Part shown: positions 6,190 through 8,057 of the stretch, piece after piece | How the letters are laid out: the number at the start of each line of letters is the position of its first letter | Position numbering within the stretch: position 1 is the stretch's first letter | Source: Acetobacteraceae bacterium | GTDB lineage: Bacteria; Pseudomonadota; Alphaproteobacteria; Acetobacterales; Acetobacteraceae | Assembly: GCA_030044345.1 (NCBI GenBank) | Contig: JASHVY010000483.1 | Location: 1 to 8,057 of the forward strand | Reading direction: 5' to 3' | DNA length: 8,057 bases | Notes under the pieces: model-generated | What the model was told of the DNA's origin: nothing | Seen by the model: only the letters and a program-made list of their open reading frames with translations | The model's database searches: none | Program-made: the position numbers and the translations under genes

Positions 6190-6278
6190 AGACCGCAGAA
6201 GCCGTCGGATGGCTCAGATCGGAGAAATGTGCGGGTCGATGTGAACGCGGCCTCGACCGCTTGCTCCGGCCGGTGTGA
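6186..6278 (+). CDS. Possible 30-codon mini-ORF, function unknown
   Basis: A 30-residue frame starts with an ATG that overlaps the TIM-barrel stop (ATGA, 6186-6189) and ends with a TGA that overlaps a possible GTG start of the next gene (GTGA, 6275-6278). It encodes a basic peptide with two cysteines spaced CAGRC. I recognise no family and see no ribosome-binding site of its own. It may be a small coupled peptide or leader, or only the chance filling of a 94-base spacer. The double four-base overlap is the only positive evidence. Confidence 0.25.
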   Translation: MKTAEAVGWLRSEKCAGRCERGLDRLLRPV

Positions 6279-6283
6279 CGGCG

Positions 6284-7351
6284 ATGCCCGAAATTGCATC
6301 GCACCCGAGAATGTTTCTTGTTGACCCCGCGGATATGTCGGTTTTCGGGCGGGCGCTGCTCGAGCATTCCGGGGCGCCCACCGAACATGCCGAGATTGTC
6401 ATGGAGCACCTGATCCGCGCAAGCGAGATGGGTCTTGCCTCGCACGGCGTCATGCGCATCCCGCAATATCTCGCGGAGATCGAGGCGGGGATCATCGATC
6501 CCGCTGCGGAGCCCGAAATCGAGCAGACCGGCATCTCACGACTCCGCGTCGAGGGACGGCGGGGTTTCGGCCAGGTCGTCGGCATGCGCATGGTGTCCGC
6601 GCTGACACCATTGGCCCGGGAAACCGGACTTGCGATGGCCAATGGCCGCCATCTCGGCCATACCGGCCGCATCGGCGCCTATGCGGAAGCACTTGCCGAG
6701 GCAGCGCTGATCGGATTGGCCGTGTGCAACGGTGCGCCGTCCGGACATTGGGTGGCCCCTTTCGGAGGGCGCGAGGGGCGGATCTCGACGAACCCGATCG
6801 CCATGTCCTGGCCGGTCGATGGCGAGAAGCCGGTCATTGCCGATTTTTCCACCGCCGCTGCTCCCGAAGGGGTTTTTCGTGTCCTGCGCGACTTGGGGGC
6901 GGAGGCGCCCGAGGGTGCTCTGCGCGACGCCGCGGGGCGGCCGAGCCGCGATCCCAACGTGCTTTACGCAGTGCCGAAGGGAGCGGTGCAACCTCTTGGC
7001 GGGAAGCTCGGCTATCGCGGCACGGCGCTCGCGCTTTTCGTCGAAATCCTCACCACGCTGCTCAATGGCGATGAAGTCGATGATCGGTCACGGAAGGGCA
7101 CCGACATGACCCTGCTCGCCATCGCGCCCCAGCCGGGATTCCCAATCCTTGCCCGCGCTCTTTCGGAGCACATACGCCGCTCCGCGCCGCTCGAGTCCGG
7201 GCAGCCGGTCCTCATGCCCGGAGATCGAGAATACGCGGCCGCGGCGGCGACCCGCTTGCTCCGTGTTGATGGATCGACCTGGGCGGCTCTGAAGAGTGCC
7301 GCCGAGCGCGCGGGCCTTGCCATGCCCGAGATGGAAGAGAGTGAAAAGTAA
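6284..7351 (+). CDS. Ldh_2-family NAD(P)-dependent 2-hydroxyacid dehydrogenase
   Basis: Predicted oxidoreductase of the malate/L-lactate/ureidoglycolate dehydrogenase family (Ldh_2, Pfam), a fold unrelated to classical lactate dehydrogenase; relatives include 2,3-diketo-L-gulonate reductase and sulfolactate dehydrogenase. It is 355 residues from the ATG at 6284 (358 from a GTG at 6275), normal for the family. Landmarks, numbered from the ATG: EHAEIV (34-39), the SHG motif (53-55) with the likely catalytic His54, GRHLGHTGRIGAYAE (121-135), STNPIA (168-173), DFSTAAAPEG (187-196) and GYRGTALALFVEILTTLLNG (243-262) near the C-terminal half. It should interconvert a 2-hydroxyacid and a 2-oxoacid. 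The start is uncertain: none of the GTG at 6275, the ATG at 6284 or the ATG at 6311 has a good Shine-Dalgarno sequence. It sits between the isomerase-like gene and the BKACE gene. Confidence 0.9.
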   Translation: MPEIASHPRMFLVDPADMSVFGRALLEHSGAPTEHAEIVMEHLIRASEMGLASHGVMRIPQYLAEIEAGIIDPAAEPEIEQTGISRLRVEGRRGFGQVVGMRMVSALTPLARETGLAMANGRHLGHTGRIGAYAEALAEAALIGLAVCNGAPSGHWVAPFGGREGRISTNPIAMSWPVDGEKPVIADFSTAAAPEGVFRVLRDLGAEAPEGALRDAAGRPSRDPNVLYAVPKGAVQPLGGKLGYRGTALALFVEILTTLLNGDEVDDRSRKGTDMTLLAIAPQPGFPILARALSEHIRRSAPLESGQPVLMPGDREYAAAAATRLLRVDGSTWAALKSAAERAGLAMPEMEESEK

Positions 7352-7385
7352 AGTCCAGTCGAAGGTTCGCTGACAGAGGGAGGAA

Positions 7386-8057
7386 ATGTTGGAAAAACTG
7401 GTCGTCACGGTCACCTGCGATTCGACGATGTCCTATCCAGGCAATCCGTCGAATCCCACGCCCAAGGGATGGGACGTCGTCGCCGATGAATATGTGCGCT
7501 CGGTCAATGCCGGAGCCTCCATTTGTCATTTGCACGGGCCGTACACTGTCGATGCGGAAATTCAGGCCGACGGCACCAGGCTCTCCGACCTCGAAATCCC
7601 CGGCTGGGGACGTCTGCGCGACGCCATCCTCGATCGCTGCGATGCGGTCATTCAATATGGCATCGCCAATGGCCGCTTTCCGCAACGCAAGGAACTGATG
7701 CGCGCTCATAAGCCGGATATGATCTCCGTCTGCTTCAACGCCCACGATGAATGTTTCAACTACGAGCCGGGCAAGACCCCTGTAGAACTCTATGGACTCC
7801 ACAACCGGGGCGAGCTCGCGGAATATGTGCGGGTCACGCGCGCGCTCGGGGTGAAGATGGAGATCGAGGCATTTCATTACGGTGGCGTGTGGAACGCCCT
7901 GCGCATGATCGAAACGGAGAGCATGGATCCCGCCGTCTGGGTGACCTTCTTCCTCGGCTGGCGTGGTGGCTGCTGGACCCCGCCGACTGTCAAGGCATTG
8001 CTGTTCATGCACGACCACCTGCCCGGCGGATTCCAGTACAATACCAGCGTCATGGAT
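7386..8057 (+). CDS. BKACE-family (DUF849) beta-keto acid cleavage enzyme, 3' end outside the window
   Basis: The first 224 residues of a protein of the 3-keto-5-aminohexanoate cleavage enzyme (Kce/BKACE) family. Characterised members are zinc TIM-barrels that condense a beta-keto acid with acetyl-CoA and release acetoacetate plus a new CoA ester. Seen here: the N-terminal strand LVVTVTC (5-11), the PTP segment (24-26) before VVADEYVRSVNAGASICHLH (31-50), with the HxH zinc ligands His48 and His50, and the IEAFHYGG block (160-167). The residues after HxH are GPYT instead of the common VRD, so the subfamily is divergent. The rest of the barrel and the final zinc ligand lie beyond 8057. A GAGGG Shine-Dalgarno sequence (7376-7380) sits five bases before the ATG. 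It follows the dehydrogenase by 34 bases and is probably cotranscribed with it. The substrate is unknown. Confidence 0.85.
   Translation, partial: MLEKLVVTVTCDSTMSYPGNPSNPTPKGWDVVADEYVRSVNAGASICHLHGPYTVDAEIQADGTRLSDLEIPGWGRLRDAILDRCDAVIQYGIANGRFPQRKELMRAHKPDMISVCFNAHDECFNYEPGKTPVELYGLHNRGELAEYVRVTRALGVKMEIEAFHYGGVWNALRMIETESMDPAVWVTFFLGWRGGCWTPPTVKALLFMHDHLPGGFQYNTSVMD

Noticed and set aside
7212..8018. 268-codon minus-strand open frame
   Set aside because: Antisense to the dehydrogenase end and the BKACE gene, whose HxH motif, ribosome-binding site and operon position are convincing.

Overview
The window is GC-rich, tightly packed bacterial DNA. Its gene families and layout (FrcA/FrcC-like CUT2 sugar ABC transporter, IclR regulator, catabolic enzymes) fit a proteobacterium, most likely an alphaproteobacterium. 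I cannot place it more precisely from sequence alone. Everything recognisable belongs to one catabolic locus for a sugar, polyol or sugar acid. No phage genes, transposase, CRISPR, rRNA or tRNA were seen.

Layout. Bases 1-353 hold no convincing gene but carry at least eight hairpins, including a strong rho-independent terminator (84-129) for a plus-strand gene lying left of the window. A minus-strand operon runs from about 4311 down to 354: periplasmic sugar-binding protein (3325-4311), a 300-330 bp spacer rich in inverted repeats, CUT2 permease (1964-2995), single-domain ABC ATPase (1125-1967, overlapping the permease by GTGA), and an HpcH/HpaI-type class II aldolase (354-1070). A 169 bp divergent control region (4312-4480) with repeated AGTTGC motifs and a 13 bp palindrome separates it from a plus-strand operon. 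That operon contains an IclR regulator (4481-5278), a sugar isomerase/epimerase-like TIM-barrel protein (5275-6189, overlapping by ATGA and starting with four tandem in-frame start codons), a possible 30-codon mini-ORF (6186-6278), an Ldh_2-type NAD(P)-dependent 2-hydroxyacid dehydrogenase (about 6284-7351), and a BKACE (beta-keto acid cleavage enzyme, formerly DUF849) that runs off the right edge (7386-8057).

How it may work together (inference). The ABC transporter imports a pentose- or hexose-like compound. The TIM-barrel protein isomerises or epimerises it, the Ldh_2 enzyme performs a hydroxyacid/keto acid redox step, and the BKACE and the aldolase provide two C-C bond breaking steps, one acetyl-CoA dependent and one yielding pyruvate or a similar 2-oxoacid. 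IclR probably controls both operons from the shared divergent region. No sugar kinase is present, which argues for a non-phosphorylated oxidative route. The combination of a BKACE with a CUT2 transporter, an Ldh_2 enzyme and an HpcH aldolase is the best candidate here for an undescribed pathway. The most unusual sequence detail is the fourfold 15 bp repeat of the start codon region at 5275-5334.
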